64,000 bases of DNA from Cyanophora paradoxa (taxonomy: Eukaryota; Glaucocystophyceae; Cyanophorales; Cyanophoraceae). Within the stretch, counting starts at the first letter, position 1; the number at the start of each line of letters is the position of its first letter. The translations under genes and the position numbers were made by a program. Of the stretch, positions 1-11,069 are shown piece after piece. The notes below the pieces were generated by a model, which saw nothing but the letters and a program-made list of their open reading frames with translations, made no database searches and was not told the origin of the DNA. The stretch lies in assembly GCA_004431415.1 (NCBI GenBank), contig QPMI01000013.1:1-64000 (forward strand), read 5' to 3'.

Positions 1-1638
1 GACGCGCTTCTCGGCCTCGAGGCGGTCGGCCCGCGCCCGCTCCGCCTTCGCCTGCCGCCGCAGCTCCTCCGCCTCCGCCGCCAGCTCCCTGCCCCCCGCT
101 TCAGAGGGGCGGGGGGCGGGGCGGGCGAGGGCCGCGCCCCTAGGCTGGGCGAGGCGGCTAGGCGGCTAAATTGAGCTTGAGCTTGGGTTAGGAGGGCGGG
201 CGGGCGGGGGCGGGCGCGCCGGTCGTGCTCCTGGAACTTTCGGAGGGTCGTCTGCTGCGTCCGTACCAGGTCCAGCAGACGCTGCACCTCTTCCTCCGCC
301 TGGCCGGAAGGTTAGACGGCGGCGGAAGAGGGGCCAGGGACGCCTAGCGTAGCGCGCACCACGTGGGGCTCCGCCGGAGCCGCCGCTTGGTGGGCCGGGG
401 CCGGGGCCGGGGCCGGGGCCGGGGCGGAGGTGGGGCGGGCGCGGGCGGGGCTGGCGGAGGCGCCGAAGCGCGCGGCGGTGCCGAAGCCGGCGCCCTTCGA
501 AGGGGACTGGGCGCTGGGCGGCCGCAGCAGCGAGGAGCGTACGGCAGTCGCCGCGGGCTCTGGGAGCGACCCCCGACGCCGACCCCGGCGGCGCTGCCCG
601 AGGGGCGGCGGTGCTGCTGCTGCTGGGCGGGTGCAGCGTGGTGCTGGTGGTGGTGGTGGCCGGGGGCCGGGGCCGGGCCCGGGGGCGGGGCGGCGGAGGC
701 GGCGGCGCGGGTGCGCTTGATGAGGATGTCCTGCTGCTCGATGATTCGATCCGAGAGCTCGACGCGCTTGGCGAGCTTCTTGGCGCGCCGCTCCATCTCC
801 TTCATCGCCCGCGCCTGCCGCTCCCGCTCCTCCGCCGCAGCCCGCAGAAGGTCCCGCAGCGCCCCCGCCTCCGACCCGGGCGACGGCCCGCCCACCGGCA
901 GCGCCGCCGCGGCCGCCGCTGAGGACGCGGCCGGCGCTGGCGTCCCCGCGTCGGAACCCAGCAGGGTCTTGAACTGCGCGCCGGGCGCCCGCGTCGTCAG
1001 CGCCCTGGAAGCGAGCCGCGGGCGCGCTCAGGGCGCAGCGGACCTCCCTCACTCCGCGCTTGAGCTCCTCCTCCCTGCGCGCCGGCCTCAGCGCGGCGCG
1101 TCCGCGGAGGGCGGGCGGGAGGCGAGGCGCACTTCTCGAGGGCCGCGAGGGCGCTCCGGCGCGCCTCGGAGTCCTTGTCCAGAAGCTGCAGCTCCTTCTG
1201 GTGCAGCGACTGCTGCAGGACGCGCAGCTGCTGCCGCATCTCCGCCACGTCGCGCGACGAGCTCCTCATCCCCTCCGCCGCACCGTTCGCAGCGGCCGCC
1301 GCGGCGATTTCGGAGGGGTTAAGCATCTCGCTCAGCTCCCCGGCGCTCAGCTCATCGTCGCTGGTGCTGTTCCTCCCCCTGCGCCTCGGCTCCTCCTCGC
1401 GGCGGGACCGGCTGGGACTGGCGGTGAGGCGGAGCTGACGCCGGGCGCGCGACGCCGATCCGCGGGTGTCCTCCCGGTCGCGGCCATCCGCCAGCTCGTC
1501 GGCCATCTGCCTGACGTTTCGCAGCTCCTCCACTGCGAGCGGGTCAGTCGGCGCGGGGTGGCGGGAGGAGAGTATCGACTTGCCTATCGCTTTGAATTCT
1601 CGGACATCATCGGCCAGCGGACCCGGTGCGCCGCTCAT
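1..1638 (-). CDS. Coiled-coil protein, 3' part outside window
   Basis: A protein rich in charged heptad-like sequence. The likely first exon runs 1638 to about 1133 and begins MSGAPGPLADDVREF. The most upstream in-frame ATG is at 1638, and an upstream ATG at the 1740 region hits a stop at once. A second coding block (about 990-720) carries a clear coiled coil including EMERRAKKLAKRVELSDRI. A third (about 300-235) reads QAEEEVQRLLDLVRTQQTT, and a fourth (about 92-1) reads RELAAEAEELRRQAKAERA and runs off the window. The joins between blocks 1, 2 and 3 do not resolve to simple GT-AG sites, so exon edges are approximate. No enzymatic domain is visible. A cytoskeletal, basal-body or scaffold role is possible but is only an inference from the coiled coil. 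It is divergently oriented to the kinase gene starting at 1687. Confidence 0.6.
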
Positions 1639-1686
1639 CTCCTCGAGCGTCTCCGATGCCGAAGGCTCTCTCGGAGGCGGGCAGCG

Positions 1687-3776
1687 ATGCTGCCGTTTGC
1701 TTTTTTTCCGGTCCGGGTACAGAGACCTCAAGCAGCGCTCATCTCCCCTCTAGTCCCGCGCGCTACCGAGTCCTCGAAGCGCCGCTTGCGTCACCTCGAA
1801 TCCGGCGCGCTGGGGCTCGGGTCGTCCAAGTCCGTGTGCGGGTTCTGCGCCGAGGATGGAGACGGCGAGGTGCCCGCCGCGGCGGCCGTGCGTGCGATTA
1901 CCGTCGCGGGCGTGCGGTACAGCGTGAAGCGGATACTCGGCGAGGGAGGTGCGCTGCGCCGCGCGCCGTGCGCCGGCGAGCCGTCGTTCAGCGCCAGTGT
2001 TCCAGCTTCTGAACATACGCGCTCCCTGCAGGCTTCGCGTATGTAGCCCTGGCGGAGGACCCCGAGGGGCAGCAGCGCGCCGTGAAGATGATCCTGTGCC
2101 AGGCACGCCCCGCCCCGCCCCGCCGCGTCCCGCGCACTGCGCTCGACGGCGGCGTCCCTGACGCGCCGCTCGCGCGTGTGCGCGCAGTCGGAAGAGCAGA
2201 TCAAGGCGCGCCGCCCTCGCCGCCGCAGGCCGCGCGCTGCTGAGCGGGCGTGCGGGCGGGCGGCGCAGGAGGCGGAGTGGGAGATCGAGGTGCACCGGCG
2301 GGTGATGGACGTGCCGCGCATCTGTCGGATGCTGGCGTGCGGGCGGGAGGCGGCGCCGCACATCCACCCCTCCGCCGTCTCCTACTACCTCGTCCTCCCC
2401 TACTACGAGGCGCCCGCCCGCCCTCCCACCCGGCGCCCGCGCCGCTCGGGCTCTGCTGACGCGGGGCGGGGGGGTAGAGCGGCTCGCTGCAGGGCGTGCT
2501 GGACTCGCTGAGGAGGCGCGGGTCCCACCTCGAGGAGCCCGAGGCCCTCCGCATCTTCGGCGGCCTCCTGGAGGCGCGTTAATTCGCGTACCCCCCACTT
2601 CCTTCGCCACCCCTGGATTCTTGCGCCTCGAACTACTAACTGGCTCCTCTGCAGGCGGCGGAGGGGCTGCACGCCCGGGGCCTCTGCCACCGGGACATCA
2701 AGCCGGTGCCCCCCGTCCCCTCTCCTTCGAATTCCGGGGGGGTACGGCCTCATCGAAGCTTAAACTTCGAACTCAGCTGAACATTCTGCTGGACGGGGAG
2801 GGCGCGCCGCTCCTCATCGACCTCGGGAGCGCCTCGCCGACGCCCATCACCGTCGAGAACCGCCTCCAGGCGCGCACGCAGATCCCTCCCAGGAGCTCGC
2901 AGGGACCCGGGCACCCCGCCCTCCAACCTCTAGAAATGAAGAGCCGCCTGCCTGCCCGCCGCTCGCCACGACTCCACCGCGCGCCTTGCTAACGCTCTTT
3001 ACGGCCGCTGCCTCCCTCACCTTGATCCCCCAGGCGCTGGAGGTGCAGGAGCGGGCGGCGGTGATCACCTCTGCGGGGTACCGCGCCCCCGAGCTCTTCG
3101 ACGTACCCTCCCGCTGCACGGTGGACGAGCGCGTCGACGTCTGGAGCCTCGGCTGCACCCTCTTCGCCATGGCCTACGGCGCCAGCCCCTTCGAGCTCGC
3201 CACCGCGGTAACCCCCCTTCCCTCCCCGGTCCCCCTTAGACTCGAGCTCCTAGCGCCCCCGCGGCCCCTCCAGACAGCTTGCTAGCTCTCCCGTCCCGCT
3301 CTCCCAGCCAGCCTGCGCTCAGGCCCGGCGCGCGCAGAAAGGCGGGAGTTTCGCGATGGCGGTGCTGAACCCGCCCCAGTTCCCCGAGTCGCCCCCGTGC
3401 GCCCCGCCCGCCCGCGGGCCTCCTTCCGAACTTCGTCCCTCTCGTCCTCGTCTGAGGGGCCGGCGCGCGCGCGCGCAGGACCTCGGAGGCGTTCAAGGGC
3501 CTCGTCCGGTGCCCCCGGGACCTCGAGCTTCGAAGCTCGAGCTTCTTCCCCCAGGCGGCCGCCCGGCGCTAATGGGCGCGCAGGGCGGCGCTGGAGGTGG
3601 ACGCGCAGCGCCGGCCCCGCCTCTCCGACCTCCAGCGCCTCCTCGCCCCGGTACCCCCTTCCTTTCCTGTACCCCGGCCCCGCCCGCCTCTGACGCCGGC
3701 TCCGCAGCTGCTGGCGGCCGCTTCGAAGCAGCCGCGGCAGCTCCTGCCCCCCGCCCCCGCCGCCAACCGGCTCTGA
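1687..3776 (+). CDS. STK16/MPSK1-like serine/threonine kinase
   Basis: About ten exons encode a small protein kinase of the NAK/STK16 type. The glycine loop (LGEGGFAYVALAED) is split at 1949; the VAIK-type lysine (AVKMILC) is near 2080; the catalytic loop HRDIKPLNILL is split by the intron at 2707-2781. The magnesium motif is DLGS in place of DFG, as in STK16, and the activation segment YRAPELFDVPSRCTVDER lies near 3080-3130, followed by DVWSLGCTLFAM and KGGSFAMAVLNPPQFPES (3331-3390). The C-lobe ends with a DAQRRPRLSDLQRLL helix before the TGA at 3774. Family members are membrane-associated kinases of the Golgi/secretory pathway. The N-terminus is uncertain: the first ATG (1687) gives a long lead before a cysteine-containing SKSVCGFC stretch that recalls the acylated STK16 N-terminus. 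Five of the introns use GC donors (for example 2101, 2218 and 2410). Confidence 0.8.
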
Positions 3777-3875
3777 CCGGTACCTCGCCTCTTACCCCCC
3801 CACCCCGCCCCCCCTCCTCCCCCCCCCCTTCGTTCCCCTTGGGCCCTCTCGTATCGGGTCAAGCGTACTTATTGT

Positions 3876-4769
3876 TCAAGAGGCGGCGCGGGCGTTGGTG
3901 GGGGCGGGGGCGGCAGCGGTGGGGGCGTACATGTGCTCTTTGAGGGCGCGCTCGGCGTGGAGGACCCGGGCGAGGTTGTCGAGGTGTACCCCCAGGTGGG
4001 CGCCCGGGCCGGGGCCGGCGGCCGCGGCCGGCCCGACGGTGCAGACGAGGGCGGAGGGGTCGAGGCCGGCCTGCAACATGGCAAGGCGCATCGCCGCGTC
4101 CTGGTACCGCACGTACGGCTGGCTGCTCACCGCCACCGCCCGCTCCCCGCCCCGCGGCCGCTGCCGCCCCGACTCCGCCCACGCCCGCACCGCGTCTCCC
4201 GTCGTCGGGCGCCGCCGCCCGCCCTCCAGCATCGGAGCGGAGATGACGCCGCAGGCCCCCGGGCCCAGCAGCGGCGCCAGAAGCCGCTCGCACAGCGCCC
4301 GCGCCACGTCCGCCTCCGTCTGGAAGCCGCCGGCGGGTGCCGGGCCCAGCTCCGCGTCCTCTAGCGCCCCGCTGTCCCCCGCCGCGTCCAGGGGCCGGTC
4401 GCCAGCGAGGAAGAGAAGCCGCCGCGGTGCGAGCGCGCCGGACTCGATGAGGGAGCGCGCGTAGAGCGCCCGGGAGCGCATGGAGGCGTAAGTCCCGCCG
4501 TGCACGCACAGGATCTCCGCCCCGCGCGCCTCGGGCACCGGGACGACCGCCGCCAGGCTCCCTATGCGCTCCAGCAAGGCCAGCGCCGCCTTTTCCTGCT
4601 CGAGGGCGAGCCGCGGGGCAGCGAGCTGCCACCTCTCCTGCCCGGGTCGCCTTAGGAAGCGCTCCTGCAGCACGCCGTACACGCCGTCGGGCTCCGCGGC
4701 GTGCCCGCAGGCGGCCAGGAGCTGTGCTGCGAGCTGCAGCAGCTCATCCAAGGGCGGCCAGGCGGTCAT
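3876..4769 (-). CDS. Conserved intronless protein, function unknown (DUF218/SanA-like resemblance)
   Basis: A single uninterrupted 297-codon frame starting MTAWPPLDELLQLA. The middle has a pattern recalling the DUF218/SanA/YdcF fold: a small-residue strand (AEILCVHGG), a conserved arginine helix (SMRSRALYARSLIESG), a LLFLAGDRPL strand, an acidic helix (TEADVARALCERLL), then RRRPTTGDAVRAWAES and VAVSSQPYVRYQDAAMRLAM. That resemblance is my pattern match, not a database result, and no catalytic residues are assigned. The C-terminus is Ala/Pro rich. It is the only clear multi-hundred-codon intronless gene here, while every neighbour is split into short exons, so a bacterial origin or retroposition is possible. 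It converges on the kinase gene, with about 100 bp between the two stop codons. Confidence 0.65.
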   Translation of the reverse strand: MTAWPPLDELLQLAAQLLAACGHAAEPDGVYGVLQERFLRRPGQERWQLAAPRLALEQEKAALALLERIGSLAAVVPVPEARGAEILCVHGGTYASMRSRALYARSLIESGALAPRRLLFLAGDRPLDAAGDSGALEDAELGPAPAGGFQTEADVARALCERLLAPLLGPGACGVISAPMLEGGRRRPTTGDAVRAWAESGRQRPRGGERAVAVSSQPYVRYQDAAMRLAMLQAGLDPSALVCTVGPAAAAGPGPGAHLGVHLDNLARVLHAERALKEHMYAPTAAAPAPTNARAAS

Positions 4770-5012
4770 ACGCGGCGGCGGCGAGTTGGTCTGCTCGTGT
4801 AGCTAACGCTGACGAGACGCTGCGGCGCCGCGGCCCCGCGAGTGTGCGCAGCTTTTCGAATTCGCGCGACCCAGCGCGATCCGCGCTGTTTAGCGCCGTG
4901 TGAGACGCAAATCACGAGCTTGGACTAGCTGCCACTCGATCCTATCGATAACTAATGTGCAGGTGGCGAGCAAGGACCGCGCGCTTGCGCTCAATTCGCC
5001 ACTACCCCCCCG

Positions 5013-7250
5013 ATGGCCAGCGACCCGAGCGCGTCGACGTCGGCCGCGGCCAGCGGCAGCGGCGATGCTGCCAGGACGAGCGGCGTGCTTGATCCCGAGC
5101 TGGTCGCGCGGCGGCAGGAGGCCTACAAGGCGCGCGGCGGTCGCGGGTCGGACCAGGCGCGCCGCCGCGAGGAGCAGCTGCGGAGGCAGAAGCAGGCGAG
5201 CGAGAGCGAAGCGCTCGTGGTGCCGTGCGAGCGCTCGGCTCCGCTGATCCCGCGTTCGCCCCGCAGGCGCGGCGAGACCTCGCAGAGCACGCGCGGGAGC
5301 TCGCAGCGAGCGCGACGCGCACGTCGGGAGCGATAGGAGATGGCGACTCGGACAGCGACGGCGCGGACGGAGCGGCGGACAGCATGGACGCTTGCGACGC
5401 CCAGGTACGGGCCAGCGAACCCATTCGAGCGCCCCGCTGGCCTCGGCGGACCGCACGCGCAGGCTGAGGCGACGGGAATGGACGCGGAGGCGACTGGCGG
5501 GAGCGGCGGGCGGGGCGGGCGGAGGAGAGGGCGGGGCGGGCCGCGGCGGGGCCCCTCGGAGCGGGAGCTGGCGCGCATGTACTCGCAGCAGCTCATGATC
5601 CCCGAGTGGATCAACGAGGTACCCCAGGACCTCCGCGAGCGGTGGCTCGTCGCCGCCAGGCCCGAGGGCCGACGGTGCGCGCGCCCCGCCGCGCGCCGCG
5701 GGGCCGGGCCCGCCGCCTCACCCCACCCCGGCACCCAGCTGCCTGGTCATCGCGAGCGCGGGAAAGACCGTCAGCAGGCTGCGGAGCGGGGCCCTCCTCG
5801 CGCGGTTTCCGTCCGCCCTGCCCGGTGCGGCCCCCGTACCCCCACCCCTCCTCCCCCCCCCGTCGAGCGGGCGGCCGCAGGGGGCCGGCGGGGCCCGGGC
5901 GGGGACGGGTACAGCATCCTGGACTGCGTGTACCACGAGGCTGACGCGACGTACTACGTGCTGGACCTCATGTGCTGGCGGGGGTACAGCCTCTACGACT
6001 GCGACACCGAGTTTCGGCGCGCGCGACCGCGCCCCGTACCCCGCTCCGCGTTCCTCCCCACCCTCCTGACTCGCCGGATCAGGTTCTTCTGGCTGCACAC
6101 GAAGCTCGCAGAGTGCGCGGGGCTGGGCGAGGCGGGCCCCGCGAACCGGCACCGCTTCGTACCCCTCCCCTACCACGCCGCCGACGCCCCCGGCCTCGAG
6201 GCCGCGTACAGGTCCGCCCCTACCCCCCTCCATTCCTTCTCATCCCCCCCCCCCTGGATCCCGACCTCCCCCCCAGGGGGTCGTGGGGGTACGGGAAGGA
6301 CGGCCTGCTCTTCGTGCACCGGGCGGCGCACTACGAGCTGGGGGTAACCCCCCTCGCCCTCATGTGGAAGGCCCGCCCCGCCCCCGCCCCCGCCCCCGCC
6401 TCCCCCCTCCCCCCCTCCCCTCCCCCCCCCCCCTCCCCGCATCCCAGGGCCTAGGCCAAGGGCCAGGCCTAGGACTTAGCCGGCCGGCCCCCCCTGCGCA
6501 GGACGCGGCGTGCTGCCGGTACTTCGACGACCCGCGGTCCGCCCTCGCGCAGCCCCTCCAGGTGGGTCTTTAGCGTACCCCCCTCCCCCCGTCCCCCCCC
6601 CCTAAGCTACCGCAGATCGTGACGCTGGCGGTGGGGGAGGGGGCGGCCCTCCTGACGGGGGACGACCCGCCGGTACCCCTCGGGGCCCTGCCCCCGGCCC
6701 TCCTGGCCTCCCCGGAGGGCGCCCCCCTCCGCGTGCGCCCGCGGCCCCGCGTACCCTCCCGACCAGGCCAAATTCGATCCAGATTTGATCCGCCTGCATG
6801 CAGCCTGGGCACCTCGTGCGGGTAACCATCACCGGCGCCGCGGAGCTGCCCCCGCCCCCGGGCTCCCCGCCCGACGGTCCGTCCGCCCCACCCGCCGCCC
6901 TTCCACCGCGCCTCTTTCTGAGACTCCGGCAGCCGGCGCGGGGCGCGTGGTGGGCGACCTGCGCTTCCACTCGCGGCTGCCGCCGGGCAAGACCAAGGAC
7001 CGCGTCCTCCCGGACGTCTGGAGCAAGGTTCGCCCGCCCTCTTCTATCCATCTCTGTCCATGTCTGAGCGGGGGCGGGGCGGCAGATCCTGTTCTACCAC
7101 AGCCTGCGGCACGACCCGCTCGCGTACGGCGAGCTCGCGGCGGCGGCCGCCGGCGTCGGGGAGCGCATGCAGGCCGACTCCGACCCCGGGCCCGGGGGCC
7201 CCCCGCCCGCCCCCGCCCCCGCCCCCGAGGACTCCATGATGTCCCATTAG
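5013..7250 (+). CDS. SNUPN: Snurportin-1 (m3G-cap snRNP import adaptor)
   Basis: Snurportin binds the trimethylguanosine cap of spliceosomal U snRNPs and hands them to importin-beta. Twelve exons can be joined: 5013-5195, 5267-5404, 5463-5674, 5739-5824, 5881-6016, 6083-6211, 6277-6370, 6502-6561, 6616-6732, from 6804, up to 7027, and 7086-7250. The N-terminus has an importin-beta-binding-like basic segment (LDPELVARRQEAYKARG). The cap-binding core is very clear: [70 protein letters not shown] and KDGLLFVHRAAHYELG. The C-terminal part (TGDDPPVPLG, then RVVGDLRFHSRLPPGKT and WSKILFYHSLRHDPLAYGEL) resembles the longer plant-type snurportins rather than the shorter human tail. GC donors occur at 5196, 6017 and 6371. 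The stop is TAG at 7248. Confidence 0.92.
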
Positions 7251-8773
7251 CACGAGCGCTGCGCCCGCGCGGGTGTTAAGGGCCTTGGATTAACCGATGG
7301 AAGATCCGCCGGGCCGGAGAATGCTCCATTCTAACTGTTGTGAATGGAGATCCAGAAAACTTGAAGGGTACTACGTATACGGTATCCGGGTGTCAGATTA
7401 ATAATGCCAGTAATGTCAGAATATTAATGGTGTCGACGTCACCCCCTCTCCCCCCCCCCCCCCCCCCCCCCCCCCCTTTCCAGTCTAGCTACTACATGCA
7501 TATGATGCTCGAGCTCCGCATCATCATCATCCAGGTCCGCTTTCTTCCCTCTGTATCCTCGAATCTCTGCCCTGAGCTCGAGCGGCGCGGCAGGCGGCGT
7601 ACGCGTGGCGCGGTCGCGCGGCTGCGGCGGCCTTCGCGCGCGCCGCCGGCGCCCGCGCCGACCGTCGGACCGCGGCCCAGGCGGCGCTGGTGCTGCGGCC
7701 GCCGTCGCGATCGGCTCCGCCGGGCCGCCGCCGCCCCCTCCCCCCCCTCGCCCCGGCCCCTATGCCTTGCTCCACGACTACGGGAGTCTACGGCTACCCC
7801 GGCCCCAGGGACATGGCCACAGCTGCAGCGCCGGCACCGGCGCTGCGCCGCCCCGGGCCCGGCGGCCCCGGGGCCGCGGGCCCCGGCCCCCGGGCCCGCC
7901 GGGCCGGCCCCGGGCCGGACTACGGGAGTTCCGAAAGTTCGGCGGCCCCTCGAGCCTGCGAGCTTCTCAGGAGCCTCGGAGTCGCGATCGGGACTCAGGA
8001 GTCAGGACTCAGGAGTCAGGCCGCAGGGCCTGCAGCTTCAAGGCTTAAGCTTGCAGTGCCCTGCGCATACGTATACCCGAGACTGGTCCCGAGTCAGGGC
8101 CCTCAGCCGCTGAGCCTGGGCCCTGGGGCTCAGGCCCTTAGGGGCCTTGGCCGCAGGCCCGCAGGGCCGCAGCCCGCAGAGCGGCGCCGGCAGAGGGCCG
8201 CGCCGCGGCCCGCGGCCAGCCTATAGCTCGCGAATCGCGATCGAGTGCGAATCGCGATCGAGCTCGAGCGCTAGGCGCCGCTAACCTAGTAGCTAGCGCT
8301 CAGCGGCTAGCGCCGCTAGCGCTAGCTATAGCCTCAGCCTATAGGCCGCCGGCGCCGCCGCGGCCCGCCGGGCGGCGCCGCGGCGCCCGGCCGCGCGGGC
8401 CGCCGGGCGCTACTAGGCTAGCCGCTGAGCGCGGTAGCCTAGTAGTAGGGGCGCTACTAGGCTAGCCGCTGAGCGCGGTAGCCTAGTAGTAGGCTAGTAG
8501 TAGCGCGGCTACTCAAGCGCCTCGATCGAGATCCGCCGGCGGGACCGCCGCTGGACCGCCGCCTCCGATCGCGATCCGCGGCCTCCCGGACTCTCGGACC
8601 CGGACTCCCGCCGTCTCCCGGAGTCACTCGAGTCCGCCGGCGGCGCTCTAGATTTGTATCATTACTATCATATGCATGATGCATCGTATGCTGCCGGCTG
8701 CGCATGCGGTATCAATCATCGCAGAGCCAGGATTGATGGCTCACAATCGTTGAAAAGTCTGCTAGGGATCTAG
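7251..8773. other. Non-coding spacer with C tract and palindromic GC DNA
   Basis: No credible gene is seen. It holds a short AT-richer stretch (7260-7440), a run of 27 C residues (7450-7476), very GC-rich low-complexity DNA (7570-8220), and dense short palindromes (8220-8520) built from CGCGATCGAG- and GCTAGCGC-type words. An interspersed AT-richer piece (8650-8770) leads into the foldback element. Confidence 0.6.
8407..8494. repeat. Two tandem 44-bp palindromic units
   Basis: The unit at 8407-8450 is repeated at 8451-8494 with no visible change. Each copy is itself an inverted repeat: CTACTAGGCTA pairs with TAGCCTAGTAG around a GC-rich centre, so each could fold into a hairpin. A partial further copy of TAGGCTAGTAGTAG follows. 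Confidence 0.8.
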
Positions 8774-9894
8774 GAGCGCATTCTGGTCCAAAATTAATAC
8801 AGCAATTGGGTTGGGAATTATGTGTTGTGTGATGGCGCAGCGAGGGGGGCAGCGGGCTAGGCGACAGATAGCAGTAATGGAGGTTGCATGCTACTGAACA
8901 CGATACATTAGGCGGCGTCTAGCCCCGTCACCATCGGTTTTCGACCACTGCGGGCGCGGGATTCGCGGCGCGGGATCGGCAAGACAGCTACACGAGTGCT
9001 AGGGAATCGGCGCGCATAGGTCCTTTTTGCTAGCGGATCCCCGCTGCGCGCCCGCGCGCCAAGGTCCCGCGCGCCCGCTTGCGGAGGGGGGGACAGCGAT
9101 TCCGTCATGCAGTCCGCGCTGCTAGCGCTCTGGTCGCGTTATGCATGCGCGGTACAGCGCAACGATTGCGTTGTGTACCGCTTCGGGTCCTCCGCGCTGC
9201 CGCCGCCGCGCCAGCGCCGGTTTTGGGGCTGCCCAAAACCGGGGGGACAGCGTTACGAGGCACCAGCTCCAGCCACACATCGCCCGGTGTGCGAAACGCT
9301 CGAGCGCGTCGCACTCCCAGGCGCCGCCGCTGTATCTGGCGCCTCCATCTGGCCCCGCTCGCCGCCGCAGTACACGCCGCACATCGCGGCACATGTACAG
9401 CTACTGCTATAGGTCCGTGGCTCACTTTGCATCGTGCTCGGTTCGCTCACCGCGGGCGATCCGGCGCGGCGCATCTGGCGGTTCGTCGCCCTCGCGCCGC
9501 CGCCGCATGTCAATGCGATCCCGTGCGCGCTCCATCACGAGCCGAAAAGCCGGCGCTGAGGTCTGCACACGCCCGCGCCGCCCCCTGCGCCGAGCGCCGA
9601 CCGCGGCCTGCCCGCGCTCATTTGCGCAGGGCGATCTCCGTTACCGCGCGTGCTCTGGGGGCACCTCGCCGTCGACGCATGGGACTCAATGGCTGCTGGC
9701 GTCTTGCGCAGTCAGAGCCAGGATCGCCGACGAGCTGCAGCATGCCGCCCCATGCCCTGCGCGCGCGCGCTTCGCCACAACCACGTATCCGCGGTGCGCG
9801 GGCCAGCCGCCTTTGCCCGCTCTTTGATATTCAATCGGAGGGTCTTTTTGAGCGTGGCGTCAGCCACGCTGGACGCCGCTCGCGCAGGGATCCC

Positions 9895-11010
9895 GCCCCC
9901 GCCGCCCCGCCAACCACGTACCCCGGTACGAGGCCCGGCCCGCGCCCCCGGCCCTGGCTCTGCCGGGCGGGGCCTTAGTGCCGCGCCCGGTGGGCCGCCG
10001 AATCGCTTGGGAGACGGCGCTGAACGCTGCTCCCGCAGGGCCCCCGCCCCACACCCCGGCTCTCCGTCGCCCCGCCAACCACGTACCCCGGTACGAGGCC
10101 CGGCCCGCGCCCCCGGCCCTGGCTCTGCCGGGCGGGGCTCTAGTGCCGCGCCCGGTGGGCCGCCGAATCGCTTGGGAGGCGGCGCTGAACGCTGCTCCCG
10201 CAGGGACCCCGCCCCCCGCCTCCCCGCCCCCCCGCCAACCACGTACCCCGGTACGAGGCCCGGCCCGCGCCCCCGGCCCTGGTTCTGCCTGGCGGGGTCC
10301 TAGAACCGCGCCCAGACGGCCGCCGAATCGCTTGGGAGACGGCGCTGAACGCTGCTTCCGCAGGGCCCCCGCCCCCCGCCTCCCCGCCCCCCCGCCAACC
10401 ACGTACCCCGGTGCGAGGCCCGGCCCGCGCCCCCGGCCCTGGCTCTGCCAGGCGGGGCCCTAGTACCGCGCCCAGACGGCCGCCAAATCGATTTGGAGGC
10501 GGCGCTGAACGCTGCTCCCGTAGGGCCCCCGCCCCACACCCCGGCTCTCCGTCGCCCCGCCAACCACGTACCCCGGTACGAGGCCCGGCCCGCGCCCCCG
10601 GCCCTGGCGATGCCTGGAGGGGCCCTAATATCGCGCCCGTAGGGCTGCCGAATCGCTTGGGAGGCGGCGCTGAACGCTGCTCCCGCAGGGCCCCCGCCCC
10701 CGCCCCCGCCCCCCCGCCAACCACGTACCCCGGTACGAGGCCCGGCCCGCGCCCCCGTCCCTGGCTCTGCCGGGCGGGGCCTTAGTGCCGCGCCCGGTGG
10801 GCCGCCGAATCGCTTGGGAGGCGGCGCTGAACGCTGCTCCCGCAGGGCCCCCGCCCCACACCCCGGCTCTCCGTCGCCCCGCCAACCACGTACCCCGGTA
10901 CGAGGCCCGGCCCCCGCCCCCGGCCCTGGCGCTGCCTGGCGGGGCCCTAGTAACGCGCCCGGAGGGCTGCCGAATCGCTTGGGAGGCGGCGCTGAACGCG
11001 GTTTCCGCAG
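9895..11010. repeat. Left-arm array, seven ~160-bp units
   Basis: The marker CAACCACGTACCCCGGT starts at 9911, 10077, 10236, 10396, 10561, 10718 and 10883, giving periods of 157-166 bp. Each unit also holds CGAATCGCTTGGGAG and GAACGCTGCTCCCGCAG, or close variants. Long unbroken reading frames cross this array only because it is GC-rich and the unit length varies. Confidence 0.9.
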
Positions 11011-11069
11011 GGACCCCGCCCCCCGCCCTGGTTTGGGCGCCCCCAAAACCGGGACTGACGCTGCACGTG

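Noticed and set aside
5340-6347. Single 335-codon reading frame over the snurportin region
   Set aside because: It reads through three introns (5675-5738, 5825-5880 and 6017-6082). Homology supports the spliced model instead.
9895-11010. Regular repeats resembling a CRISPR array
   Set aside because: The whole 160-bp unit repeats with no unique spacers, the array is mirrored in the other arm, and the genome is eukaryotic.
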